A DNA stretch of 36,207 bases from Candidatus Flemingiibacterium merdigallinarum (GTDB lineage: Bacteria > Bacillota > Clostridia > Oscillospirales > CAG-272), in the NCBI GenBank assembly GCA_904386005.1, contig CAJFKR010000018.1, forward strand, positions 1-36,207, written 5' to 3'. A program made the position numbers and the translations under genes. Positions 16,373 through 24,999 of the stretch are shown here, piece after piece (within the stretch, counting starts at the first letter, position 1; the number at the start of each line of letters is the position of its first letter). Under the pieces are notes generated by a model. It ran no database searches. It was not told where the DNA came from and was given only the letters and a program-made list of their open reading frames with translations.

Positions 16373-17640
16373 GATATATTGCATAGTCATCAGCAGCATC
16401 CGCACAGCTGACAGAAATCAACCGCCACGCCTACAGCGATATATTGCATAGTCACCGGCAGTATACAGCACAGCTGACAGCAAATATTCTGCACGACCGC
16501 GGCGGATATGCCGCACAGATGGCAGAAATCAATTGTTATGCTGACAGCGATATATTGCATAGTCATCGGCAATATCAGGCACAGCTAACAGCAAATATCC
16601 TGCACGACCGGCGGCGGATATGCCGCACAGCTGGCAGAAATCAATTGCTATGCTGACAGCGATATATTGCATGGTCATCGGCAATATCAGGCACAACTAA
16701 CAGCAAATATCCTGCACGACCGGCGGCGGATATGCGGCATAATTGGCAGAAATTAACCGCCACGCCTACAGCGATATATTGCATGGTCATCGGCAGTATA
16801 CAGCACGTCTGACAGCAAATATTCTGCACGACCGCGGCGGATATGCCGCACAGATGGCAGAAATCAATTGTTATGCTGACAGCGATATATTGCATAGTCA
16901 CCGGCAGTATCAGGCACGACTGACGGCAAATATACTGCACGACCGGCGAATATACTGCATAGTTGGCAGACGTATATAACCTCGCCTACAGCGATATATT
17001 GCATTGTCACCGCCAATATCCAGCACGGCTGACAATACATATACTGTACACCGGCGGCAATATGCTGCACATTTTGCATACGTACATAACCTTGCCGATA
17101 GCAATTCATTGTATTGTCACTGCCAATATCCAGCACGGCTGACAATACATATACTGCACACCGGCGTCAATATGCTGCACATTTTGCATACGTACATAAC
17201 CTCGCCGACGGCGATATATTGCATTGTCACTGCCAATATCCAGCACGGCTGACAATACATATACTGCACAACCGACGGCAATATGCTGCACATTTTGCAT
17301 ACGTACATAACCTTGCCGATAGCGATATATTGCATAGTCACCGGCAATATCAGGCACAGCTAACAGCAAATATACTGCACGACCGACGGATATGCTGCAC
17401 AGCTGGCAGAAATCAACCGCCACGCCTACAGCGATATATTGCATTGTCACTGCCAATATCCAGCACGGCTGACAATACATATACTGCACACCGGCGGCAA
17501 TATGCTGCACATTTTGCATACGTACATAACCTCGCCGACGGCGATATATTGCATTGTTACCGCCAATATCCAGCACGGCTGACAGCACATATACTGCACA
17601 ACCGGCGGCAATGCACCGCACAGCCGCATACCGCGGCGAC
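16373..17640 (+). repeat. Nested satellite: ~12 units of ~110 bp, each of five ~22-bp monomers
   Basis: The word GATATATTGCAT begins units at 16373, 16438, 16549, 16661, 16773, 16884, 16993, 17103 (degenerate), 17213, 17324, 17433 and 17543. The step is 109-112 bases except for a short first unit. Each unit divides into five ~22-base monomers that share an ATAT-x-x-TGCA core and a (C/A)TGACAGC-like tail. Two main unit types differ in the last monomers (AATCAATTGTTATG versus CGTACATAACCT) and alternate as if recombined. Both strands happen to be open over long stretches, but the repeated products look artefactual. No gene is supported here. Confidence 0.9.
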
Positions 17641-17649
17641 ACAAATATC

Positions 17650-17683
17650 ACGGGGAGAAGCGGACAGCCTCTCCCCGTATTTA
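17650..17683 (+). terminator. Terminator-like hairpin after the satellite
   Basis: ACGGGGAGA (17650-17658) pairs with TCTCCCCGT (17670-17678) in a 9-bp stem, followed by ATTTATT. The T-run is short, so termination is only likely. Confidence 0.5.
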
Positions 17684-17722
17684 TTCTCGCGGTCGACCGC
17701 GGCACAAATAAGTACCGCGCAG

Positions 17723-17781
17723 GATATTTTGCATAGGCACTTGACATTGCGCCGCCGGTGTGATATCCTGTTAGCAGGATA
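17723..17781 (+). promoter_or_regulatory. Putative operator/promoter region of the epimerase gene
   Basis: A stray satellite head (GATATTTTGCATAGGCAC, 17723-17740) is followed by TTGACA (17751-17756) and a 7-bp inverted repeat TATCCTG-TTAG-CAGGATA (17764-17781). No -10 box sits at 17 bases; GATAAT at 17778 is 21 bases away. The inverted repeat could be a regulator site or an RNA hairpin. Confidence 0.45.
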
Positions 17782-17836
17782 ATATATAGCACAACCGCAA
17801 AGCAAACCAATCCCACTACCTTCAGGAGGTATACAT

Positions 17837-18739
17837 ATGTCCGCTGATTTCAAAATCGGCTGCGGCAGCGTCGTGTTCCGCGAGTATGAGCTCGGGCGAG
17901 TGCTCGATGCGATATACTCCGCCGGATACCGCTACTTTGAGACACAGGCGACGAACCCATGGTGTATGCACGTCGTCGTCGACCGAGACGATCCGGTCAG
18001 GTTCGCCGATATGGCAAAAGCTCACGGCTTTCTCGGCGTGACCTCGCTTTGGGCGCCGGAAGGCGCGCTGATACCCGCCGCCGACAGCTGCGTTGATACG
18101 ATCAAGCGCACGATCGAATGGGCGGCTGCCGCGAATATACCGATAGTCGATCTCGGCGACGGCTACCGTCCGGACGATATGAGCGAGGACGACGCGTTCA
18201 AACGGCTGTCCGAACGGCTCCTTTGCCTTATCGAAACCGCGGAAAAATATGACGTCACGCTCGCGCTCGAGCCGCACGGCAGCTTCTCGCTGACCGCCGA
18301 CGGACTCGAACGGATATTGTCGATATCAAGCTCGAAGCATTTCGGCATCAACTACGACTGCGCGAACATCCGCCGCGCCGGCTTCGTCGAGACTCGCGAC
18401 GGAGCGGCGGCGTGGCGGTCGATTGGCGCGTCAGACGAAACCGTTCAGTCAGCCACTCGAGACACACTCGCCCAGTCGCACGCGCGCGAAGTTATCGAGG
18501 TCGCGACACTGCGCCGTGTCGTCTCGCGCGTCGTCCACTTCCACGCGAAGGACCTTGACGAGCGCGGCAGCTGCGTTCCGCTCGGACAGGGTATCGTCGA
18601 CGTCGCCGGCTGTATTCTGCTGCTGCGCGAAGCCGGCTACACCGGCGCGGTGTCGCTCGAAACCGAGGGCGGAATGCCGTTCGACGAATCCTATCGCCTC
18701 GCCGCCGCGAGCCACGAGTTTCTTACGCAGTTAATCTGA
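17837..18739 (+). CDS. Sugar phosphate isomerase/epimerase-type TIM barrel
   Basis: A 300-residue xylose-isomerase-like (AP endonuclease 2 superfamily) TIM barrel that probably isomerises or epimerises a keto-sugar or inositol-like substrate. Four metal-ligand positions are visible: E145 (LALEPHG), D174 (INYDCAN), H236 (VHFHAKD) and E275 (VSLETEGG). GDGYRPDD (108-115) lies on an earlier barrel strand. CAGGAGG lies 7 bases before the ATG. The family has many substrates (tagatose/psicose epimerase, IolE, IolI, hydroxypyruvate isomerase) and sequence alone does not choose between them. Downstream it is followed by a separate promoter, so it may be monocistronic. Confidence 0.85.
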   Translation: MSADFKIGCGSVVFREYELGRVLDAIYSAGYRYFETQATNPWCMHVVVDRDDPVRFADMAKAHGFLGVTSLWAPEGALIPAADSCVDTIKRTIEWAAAANIPIVDLGDGYRPDDMSEDDAFKRLSERLLCLIETAEKYDVTLALEPHGSFSLTADGLERILSISSSKHFGINYDCANIRRAGFVETRDGAAAWRSIGASDETVQSATRDTLAQSHAREVIEVATLRRVVSRVVHFHAKDLDERGSCVPLGQGIVDVAGCILLLREAGYTGAVSLETEGGMPFDESYRLAAASHEFLTQLI

Positions 18740-18761
18740 CCTGAGCGGAGCTTTAGCACTT

Positions 18762-18854
18762 GACAACGACGTGATTATATGATACAATTGCATTGACACA
18801 AACGGATATATCAATCCGCGTACTAAACGGATACATAAAAATCCGCATACTAAA
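18762..18854 (+). promoter_or_regulatory. Promoter and paired direct/inverted repeats before the SGNH esterase
   Basis: TTGACA (18762-18767) and TACAAT (18783-18788) are separated by only 15 bases, a weak promoter. Two ~26-base direct repeats follow (18803-18827 and 18828-18854). Each has CGGAT...ATCCG arms and ends in a GYRTACTAAA-like tail, which is a likely operator pair. Confidence 0.5.
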
Positions 18855-18873
18855 TTGACGGGAGCTGATCAAT

Positions 18874-19884
18874 ATCAAAACCTATAAATATTCAGACGCG
18901 CCGCTCGAGGTACACGGGCTGCCGTTCTACAGTCAGAACGGTCTCTTGGAGCGAGTTCCTGCCGAGGTGCGCGCAAAGCTGCCGAGCCTTGAATTTCTCG
19001 GGCGCCGCTGCCCGGGCGCTCGTATCTGCTTTAGAACGAACGCGACCGAGTTCACAGTAAAATTAGAGCTTGAGACCCTGTCGCCCGACGTCGGAATGTC
19101 GATATTCGCCTGCCAGGCGATAAACGTGCTCATCGGCGACCGTCCGACCGCGCGCTTCGCCGGACTCGTGAACCCGCCCGACTACAAAACCAAGACCGCG
19201 CAGAAAACCTTCTATAAAAATAACGAAATCGAGGACGTGACCCTGTTCCTGCCGCGCAACGAGATCATCGCGAACGTCGAGTTAAACTTCCCCGACGACG
19301 CCGCGGTTGAATCGCCGACTCCGTATAAGTACGACCCGATTCTGTTCTACGGCTCGTCGATAACCGAGGGCGGCTGCTGCTGCCGTATGACAAACGTCTA
19401 CAACGCGATAATCTCGAACCGGCTGAATGTCGACTACTACAACTACGGCTTCTCGGGCAGCGCGAAGGGAGAGCCGGAGATGGCCGAGCTTATCGCGTCG
19501 ATACCGATGAGCATATTCGTCTTGGACTACGACCACAACGCGCCGTCCGCCGAGCACCTCGCCGCGACGCACGAGCCGTTCTTCAAGATTATCCGCGCCG
19601 CGCACCCGAACCTGCCGGTGATTATTATGACAAAGCCCGACTTCGACTACTCGCCCGACAACGCGAAGCGGCGCGACATAATCCGCGCGACGTGGGAGCA
19701 CGCGCTCGCCGAGGGCGACAACAACGTCTACTTCATCGACGGACAGAGCCTGTTCGGCGAGGTTGACCGGCACTATTGCACCTGCGACTGCTGCCACCCG
19801 AACGACCTCGGCTTCTACCGCATGGCCGAGGTGGTAGAGCCAGTCGTAGCCAACGTCTTAGCGAAGCTCTATAAAAACGAATAA
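18874..19884 (+). CDS. SGNH/GDSL-type esterase with N-terminal beta-sandwich
   Basis: Probable carbohydrate O-deacetylase. I set the start at ATC 18874, because the frame from there (IKTYKYSDAPLEVHGLPFY) reads like the usual N-terminus of these esterases. GGGAG lies nine bases before it. The first conventional alternative is TTG at 18946, without a ribosome site. Numbered from 18874 (337 residues): residues ~1-145 are a jelly-roll domain of the SsfX3/CE2-like type. Then FYGSSITEG (catalytic S162), GFSGSAKG, DYDHN, and D305-x-x-H308 in DCCHPND complete the SGNH blocks. No signal peptide, so cytosolic. In context it would remove acetyl groups from imported glycans. Confidence 0.8.
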   Translation: MKTYKYSDAPLEVHGLPFYSQNGLLERVPAEVRAKLPSLEFLGRRCPGARICFRTNATEFTVKLELETLSPDVGMSIFACQAINVLIGDRPTARFAGLVNPPDYKTKTAQKTFYKNNEIEDVTLFLPRNEIIANVELNFPDDAAVESPTPYKYDPILFYGSSITEGGCCCRMTNVYNAIISNRLNVDYYNYGFSGSAKGEPEMAELIASIPMSIFVLDYDHNAPSAEHLAATHEPFFKIIRAAHPNLPVIIMTKPDFDYSPDNAKRRDIIRATWEHALAEGDNNVYFIDGQSLFGEVDRHYCTCDCCHPNDLGFYRMAEVVEPVVANVLAKLYKNE

Positions 19885-19904
19885 CTTTAATTAAAAGAGT
19901 GGTC

Positions 19905-20321
19905 TCTGACGAAAAGAGTGGTCTCTGATTCGGCTTTGCCGAATCAGAGAGAGTGAAGAGTGGTCTCCCGCGAAGCGGGAGAGAGTGGTCTCGGAACCGC
20001 CTGCGGCGGTTCCGAGAGCTGATGAAAAAATTTGCCTGCGGCAAATTTTAATCGGAAATCGCCTCCGGCGATTTCCGTGCGGCTCCCATAATCACCCGCG
20101 GCGGTTATGATACCACACACTCTCCACTCTATCGCCGAGGCGAGACCACTCTCACCGATTCGCTCCACACTTATTATTATTTTCGGAAATCGCCTCCGGC
20201 GATTTCCTACCACATCTCACATAACCGCCTGCGGCGGTTATGTGACCACTCTCTCCCGCGAAGCGGGAGACCACTCTTCACTCTCTCTGATTCGGCAAAG
20301 CCGAATCAGAGACCACTCTAC
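19905..20321 (+). repeat. Large triloop hairpin array with inverted left and right halves
   Basis: Perfect or near-perfect hairpins: 19922-19950 (13 bp, TTT), 19964-19982 (8 bp, GAA), 19989-20017 (13 bp, TGC), 20027-20049 (10 bp, TGC), 20053-20077 (11 bp, TCC), a mismatched one at ~20087-20110, 20185-20207 (10 bp, TCC), 20218-20244 (12 bp, TGC), 20252-20270 (8 bp, GAA) and 20284-20312 (13 bp, AAA). The left half runs GATTCGGC, CCCGC, ACCGCC, AATTTGCC; the right half runs the reverse. The 13-base spacer 19951-19963 is the exact reverse complement of 20271-20283. No gene is present. Confidence 0.9.
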
Positions 20322-20337
20322 ATAAAGAGGTGTTATT

Positions 20338-22440
20338 ATGTATAATTTTACCATCGCCAAACCCATATTCATCAAAGATAAAAGCCTTGAAATGAACTTT
20401 CAGGCAGGCTTTGTCTGTGCCTTCGACGCACAAAAGGATAAGAGCTATACCCTCCATATAACCGGCTCGACCTATTACCGTATCACGCTTAACGGTAAAT
20501 TCCTCTCCTATGGTCCGGCTCGCCCGCCGCATGGCTACCTGCGCATCGACTCGCTGACTCTGCCGGTCATAGCCGGTAAGAATACACTCGCCGTCGAGGT
20601 CGCCGGATATAACTGCCCGTCCTTCTATACGCTCGATATACCGTCGTTTTTGCAGGCTGAAATCACCTGCGGAGATGAGGTCGTCGCCGCGACCGGACGC
20701 GACTTCAAGGGCTGCGCGCTGAATACGCTGCGCGAGCAGGTCGTCCCGCGCTATACCTACCAGCGCGCGTTCACCGAGGTCTACTACATGGATTCGCCCG
20801 CCGCGAGATGGCAGGATGACATCGACAGCCTTGCAGACGAGCTCTCCGAGGTCGAGCTTGGCCGCGAATACCTCGACCGCGAGTTCCCGCTCCCCGAGTT
20901 CAAAGTGACGCCGCCGGCAAAATTCCTGCGCACCGGAAGCTATACGCTGCGTGCGGTCGAGAACCGTCCGCTCGCCCGCTACTTTGTACCCGGCGCGGAC
21001 GTAAAATGCTTCAACTATTCCGACTGTCCGAACGACGTCCTCTCCGCGACCGACGCTGTCTTTACCGAGGACAAGGCCGCCTGCCCTTGCACGCTTTCAG
21101 CCGGACGCTTCTCAGAATACAAGTTCTCCGGAATCGGCTCGGGCTTCATCAAAACCCACCTTATTGCAAGCGAGCCGTCGGTCGTATACATAGTCTTTTC
21201 CGAAAAGCATGAGCGGGGCGAAATCGCTTATGGTCACGGTCAGTCGTCGCTGCTGAACGTAATCAAATACCGCCTGCCCGCCGGCGAATTCACACTCGAA
21301 TCGTTCGAGCCCTATTCGTTCATGTACGTCGGAATCCTTGTCGAATCCGGCTCGGTTTCGAACGTCGAATTCACGCTGCGCGAGTACTGCTATCCGGTAA
21401 TGCCGGCGGCGGTCAAGACCGGAGACGAGATACTCGACGGCATCATGACCGCCGCTTGGGATACCTTCCGTCAGAACACCATCGACTGCTTTACCGACTG
21501 CCCCGGTCGTGAGCGCGGCGGCTGGCTCTGCGACAGCTACTTCACCGGCAAGGCGTCGCTGCTGTTCACCGGCTCGACCGAGTGCGAGCGCATATTCCTC
21601 GACAACTTCCGCCTTGCTAAATTCCCCGGACTGCCGGACGGACTGCTCCCGATGTGCTACCCGGGCGACAACCTCTGGGACACTTCTATCCCGCAGTGGA
21701 CGCTCTGGTACGTCATGGAGCTGTACGAATTCGGACTCCGCGGCGGCGATACCAAGCCATTCAAAGAGCTGCTCGAGCGTATACTCGGCTTCTTTGCCGG
21801 CTACGAGAACAGCGATGGTCTGCTCGAGAAGCTGCCGTACTGGAACTTCGTCGAGTGGTCGCGCGCCAACAACTGGGTGCAGGACGTAAACTACCCGACG
21901 AATATGCTCTATTCGGGCGTGCTGCGCGCGTCCGCCGAGATGCTCGACCGCCCCGAGCTTGCCGCAAAGGCTGACCATGTCCGCGATGAGATTGTAAAGC
22001 AGTCGTTCGACGGTCAGTTTTTCCGCGACCACGCCGTCCGCAATGCCGCCGGCGAGCTTGAGGTCAAGGACGACCGTTCGGCTATCTGTCAGCATGAGGC
22101 GATCATGTTCGATATAGTCGACCCCGCGTCGCCGAAATACGCGGTGCTCATGGACGCGGTAATCAACAAGCTCGACCGCCACGGCGACCTGTCGGGTCTG
22201 CCCGAGGGCTTCGAGCGGCTCGAAGCGTTCATAGGCTGCGCGGTCCGCGTCGAGGTGCTGATGAAATTGGGACTGTACAAGCAGAATCTCGAGGAGATCA
22301 AGAGCTTCTACGGTCATATGTCGAAGATCACCGGCACGCTGTGGGAGCACAGCGAGGGCGGCGAGAGCCTGAATCACGGCTTCGGCTCATATGTAGCCGC
22401 CGAGATAGTCGAGTGCTTGAAGCGTCTGCGCGGCATCTGA
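20338..22440 (+). CDS. GH78 alpha-L-rhamnosidase-type glycosidase
   Basis: A 700-residue inverting glycosidase, likely releasing terminal L-rhamnose. The N-terminal beta-sandwich region (~1-350) includes YYRITLNGKFLSYGPARPPHGYLR and LAVEVAGYNCPSFY, the substrate-domain pattern of bacterial rhamnosidases. The (alpha/alpha)6 barrel follows. NTIDCFTDCPGRERGGWLCD carries the conserved D-x-x-x-x-D-C-P-x-RE-R signature, with E392 the expected catalytic region residue. Later GLLPMCYPGDN and LPYWNFVEWS line the site. AGAGGTG precedes the ATG at 20338, just after the last hairpin of the array. No signal peptide, so intracellular. Activity on unsaturated or other deoxysugars cannot be excluded. Confidence 0.88.
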   Translation: MYNFTIAKPIFIKDKSLEMNFQAGFVCAFDAQKDKSYTLHITGSTYYRITLNGKFLSYGPARPPHGYLRIDSLTLPVIAGKNTLAVEVAGYNCPSFYTLDIPSFLQAEITCGDEVVAATGRDFKGCALNTLREQVVPRYTYQRAFTEVYYMDSPAARWQDDIDSLADELSEVELGREYLDREFPLPEFKVTPPAKFLRTGSYTLRAVENRPLARYFVPGADVKCFNYSDCPNDVLSATDAVFTEDKAACPCTLSAGRFSEYKFSGIGSGFIKTHLIASEPSVVYIVFSEKHERGEIAYGHGQSSLLNVIKYRLPAGEFTLESFEPYSFMYVGILVESGSVSNVEFTLREYCYPVMPAAVKTGDEILDGIMTAAWDTFRQNTIDCFTDCPGRERGGWLCDSYFTGKASLLFTGSTECERIFLDNFRLAKFPGLPDGLLPMCYPGDNLWDTSIPQWTLWYVMELYEFGLRGGDTKPFKELLERILGFFAGYENSDGLLEKLPYWNFVEWSRANNWVQDVNYPTNMLYSGVLRASAEMLDRPELAAKADHVRDEIVKQSFDGQFFRDHAVRNAAGELEVKDDRSAICQHEAIMFDIVDPASPKYAVLMDAVINKLDRHGDLSGLPEGFERLEAFIGCAVRVEVLMKLGLYKQNLEEIKSFYGHMSKITGTLWEHSEGGESLNHGFGSYVAAEIVECLKRLRGI

Positions 22441-22447
22441 ACGAAAA

Positions 22448-23317
22448 ATGACCGGACATCTGCCCGACGCGCTCGACACATTCCGGCAAAATAAACAGAT
22501 AATCCGCAAGAACGAGCTCGACGACTACGGTCAGGGCAAAATCATGGTTCGGACTGTGAACTGCAACCTTTGCATGAACGACACTCTGCACTGGCACAGT
22601 GAAATCGAGCTTTTGCATATACTCACGCCAAGTGTGAAGCTGTATATCGAGGGCGAGATCACCCCGGTCGACATGGGCGATTCGATTGCGATTCTGCCGG
22701 GAGCGCTGCACGACACCTTCTGCCCCGAGGGTGGGAGTGTGCTTGTAATACAGTTTCCGCCCGACGGCGACCGAGTAGTGTCAGAATACCTGACGCTGTT
22801 TCGGAGCGCGCACGGCTCGGACGAGCGGTACTGCCGGCGATTCAGCGCGCAGAGCGAGTATGGGCACGAGATAGCGTCGCTCTGCTCGGTGCTGCGCCGC
22901 GAGTTCGGCGCGAATGAGTCCGGCTCGGAGCGGCTGATTTCGGGAGCGATAACGCAGCTGCGCGGATATATCGAGCGTGCCGCGTCGGTTTCCAGCGACA
23001 CGAGGGCGCGGGATTTATACCCAATTATATCGTATATCGACGACAACGCGCGGCGAGGAATAACGCTCGCCGAAGCCGCCGCTATGGCAGGCTATTCCGA
23101 GAGCTATTTTTCAAGCCGGTTCAAGTCGGTCGTAGGAAGCAGCTTTCGCGAATATCTGCTGTGGGTGCGTATGCGCATGGCGCTGCGAATATTGCTTGAC
23201 GGCAGTCTGAACGTCAGCGAGGTCGCCGAGCTTTTCGGCTACGACAACGTGCAGAACTTCGCCCGCGCGTTCAAAAAGGTGAACCGAATGAGCCCGGGCA
23301 AGGTCAAGCACGGATGA
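22448..23317 (+). CDS. AraC-family regulator, coupled to the rhamnosidase
   Basis: A 289-residue regulator starting only 7 bases after the rhamnosidase stop, with a weak ribosome site, so translational coupling is likely. The N-terminal cupin shows LHWHSEIELLHIL and a LPGALHDTF metal-loop-like segment. The C-terminal DNA-binding domain shows ITLAEAAAMAGYSESYFSSRFK and VSEVAELFGYDNVQNFARAFKKVNRMSPGKVK. It is shared in an operon with the rhamnosidase and probably senses rhamnose or the oligosaccharide, by inference from position. The window has two AraC proteins; this one is the less similar to the one at 8450 in its sensor domain. Confidence 0.87.
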   Translation: MTGHLPDALDTFRQNKQIIRKNELDDYGQGKIMVRTVNCNLCMNDTLHWHSEIELLHILTPSVKLYIEGEITPVDMGDSIAILPGALHDTFCPEGGSVLVIQFPPDGDRVVSEYLTLFRSAHGSDERYCRRFSAQSEYGHEIASLCSVLRREFGANESGSERLISGAITQLRGYIERAASVSSDTRARDLYPIISYIDDNARRGITLAEAAAMAGYSESYFSSRFKSVVGSSFREYLLWVRMRMALRILLDGSLNVSEVAELFGYDNVQNFARAFKKVNRMSPGKVKHG

Positions 23318-23411
23318 AATATGCCTTATAGTCAATATCGCGTTGACATATTTTAGGTGACCCCACTTCTGACATCAATTTCTCCGCCGCTTTTCACTTC
23401 TGAATAAATCT

Positions 23412-23568
23412 GGAAATCGCCTCCGGCGATTTCCTACCGCATCTCTCATAACCGCCTGCGGCGGTTTCGAGACCACACACTCTCCACTCTCTCTGATTCG
23501 CTTCGCGAATCAGAGACCACTCTCAGTTCAGCTCTCCGCTCTCTCTGATTCGCTTCGCGAATCAGAGA
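23412..23568 (+). repeat. Triloop hairpin array before the isomerase gene
   Basis: Hairpins: 23412-23434 (10 bp, TCC loop), 23450-23466 (7 bp, TGC loop; its left flank matches the CATAACCGCC type, its right flank the GGCGGTTTCGAGA type) and two copies of a 12-bp TTC-loop hairpin at 23490-23516 and 23542-23568. The last hairpin is followed by CCACTCT and then the ribosome site of the next gene. 23318-23411 shows nothing else. Confidence 0.88.
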
Positions 23569-23595
23569 CCACTCTCACTTGAAAGAGGTGTTTCT

Positions 23596-24984
23596 ATGAC
23601 GTTTGCATTGTATTTCGGCAATCGGGGATTCTTCCCCGAATCGCTCATCGGCACAGCTCGCGACGAGGTCGCCGACGCGGTTGCTGCCGCCGGTTACGAC
23701 TATATCATACCCGACGCGGACATGACCCGATATGGCGCGGTCGAGACGCGCGACGAGGGCTACCGCTATGCCGAGTGGCTCGAGTCGCACCGCGGCGAGT
23801 TTGACGGCGTGATACTGTCGCTGCCCAATTTCGGCGACGAGAACGGCGCGGTCGCCGCGCTGCGCGACGCGGGAGTGCCGATACTCGTGCAGGCATACCC
23901 CGACGAGATCGGCAAGATGGACTTCGAGCACCGCCGCGACTCGTATTGCGGCAAGTTCAGCATAGAGGATGTTTTCAATCAGTACGGCATACCGTATACC
24001 GTCCTCGCGCCGCACGTCGTACACCCGTCGTCACCCGAGTTCAGACAGAACCTCGCCGACTTCGCCGCGATCTGCCGCGTGGTCAATAAAATGCGCCGTT
24101 TCACTATCGGCTGTATCGGCGCGCGCACGTCGAAGTTCAAGACGGTGCGCTTTGACGAGATAACCTTGCAGAAATACGGTATCACAGTCGAGACGTTCGA
24201 CCTGTCAGATCTGTTCTGGCGTGTAGGACAGCTGTCCGACAGCGACCCCGACGTGATGTGCAAGCGGGTGCGCCTGACCGAATACACCGACTTCTCGCTC
24301 GTGCCCGACGACAAGCTGACGACGCTCGCAAAGGTCGGCGTTATACTCGACAGATACATAAGTGAGTTCCGGCTCGACTGCATCGCGCTGCGCTGCTGGG
24401 AGGAAATGCAGACGGTGCTCGGAGTCGCGCCCTGCGTGCTGCTGAGTGAGCTCAACGACCGCGGTATTGTCGCGTCCTGCGAGATCGACCTCTGCTCGGC
24501 GATAAATATGTACTCGCTCATGCTCGCGTCTGAGCAGCCGGCCGCCTGCGTCGACTGGAACAACAACTACGGCGACGATCCGGACAAGGTGATACTCTTC
24601 CACTGCGGACCGATCGCTCAGTCGCTGATGGAGAAAAAGGGTATCGTGACCGACCACAAGATGTTCGCGAAGGCGAATCCCGGCTGCGGATGGGGCAGCA
24701 ACGAGGGCCGCATCGCAGCGTTCCCGATGACCTTCTCGAACTGCAAGACCGAAAACGGTCGCCTTACTTTCTACATAGGCGAGGGCAGGTTCACCGGCGA
24801 GCCTATCGAGGACGGCTTCTTCGGCTGCGGCGGCGTCGCTCACATCGAAAACCTACAGCACATTCTTATTAAGCTCGGCCGCTCCGGCTTCCGCCACCAC
24901 ACCGCGATCGGCCGCGGTCACACCGCCCTCATCCTCCGCGAAGCGTTCACATACTATCTCGGCTACGACATAATGGAGCTGTGA
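23596..24984 (+). CDS. L-fucose/L-arabinose isomerase-like protein
   Basis: A 462-residue protein of the FucI/AraA-like fold, expected to interconvert an aldose and its ketose with a divalent metal. FDGVILSLPNFGDENG (~69-84) fits the first Rossmann-like domain. IGARTSKFKTVRFDE (~174-188) lies in the second. The catalytic pair is probably E269 (ALRCWEEM) and D298 (CEIDLCSAI), with a later FHCGP as the histidine ligand segment. The end (GFRHHTAIGRGH) is typical of the C-terminal domain. AAGAGGTG precedes the ATG. With the kinase and aldolase downstream it gives an isomerase-kinase-aldolase route for a deoxyhexose or pentose. It is shorter than E. coli FucI, so the substrate is uncertain. Confidence 0.85.
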   Translation: MTFALYFGNRGFFPESLIGTARDEVADAVAAAGYDYIIPDADMTRYGAVETRDEGYRYAEWLESHRGEFDGVILSLPNFGDENGAVAALRDAGVPILVQAYPDEIGKMDFEHRRDSYCGKFSIEDVFNQYGIPYTVLAPHVVHPSSPEFRQNLADFAAICRVVNKMRRFTIGCIGARTSKFKTVRFDEITLQKYGITVETFDLSDLFWRVGQLSDSDPDVMCKRVRLTEYTDFSLVPDDKLTTLAKVGVILDRYISEFRLDCIALRCWEEMQTVLGVAPCVLLSELNDRGIVASCEIDLCSAINMYSLMLASEQPAACVDWNNNYGDDPDKVILFHCGPIAQSLMEKKGIVTDHKMFAKANPGCGWGSNEGRIAAFPMTFSNCKTENGRLTFYIGEGRFTGEPIEDGFFGCGGVAHIENLQHILIKLGRSGFRHHTAIGRGHTALILREAFTYYLGYDIMEL

Positions 24985-24999
24985 CTGTTCGTTTTTCTT

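Noticed and set aside
16373..17640. CRISPR array
   Set aside because: Neighbouring units are similar along their whole length; there are no unique spacers between constant repeats and no cas genes.
16373..17640. Iteron-type replication origin (22-base repeats)
   Set aside because: No rep, par or mobilisation gene is near, the flanking genes are ordinary metabolic genes, and the monomers are more degenerate than known iterons. Kept only as a remote idea.
16444..17816. Long open frames on both strands across the 110-bp satellite, some giving Cys- or Tyr-rich repeated proteins
   Set aside because: They overlap each other on both strands, have no ribosome sites, change frame with the 109-112-base period and only reflect a low stop-codon density in the repeat.
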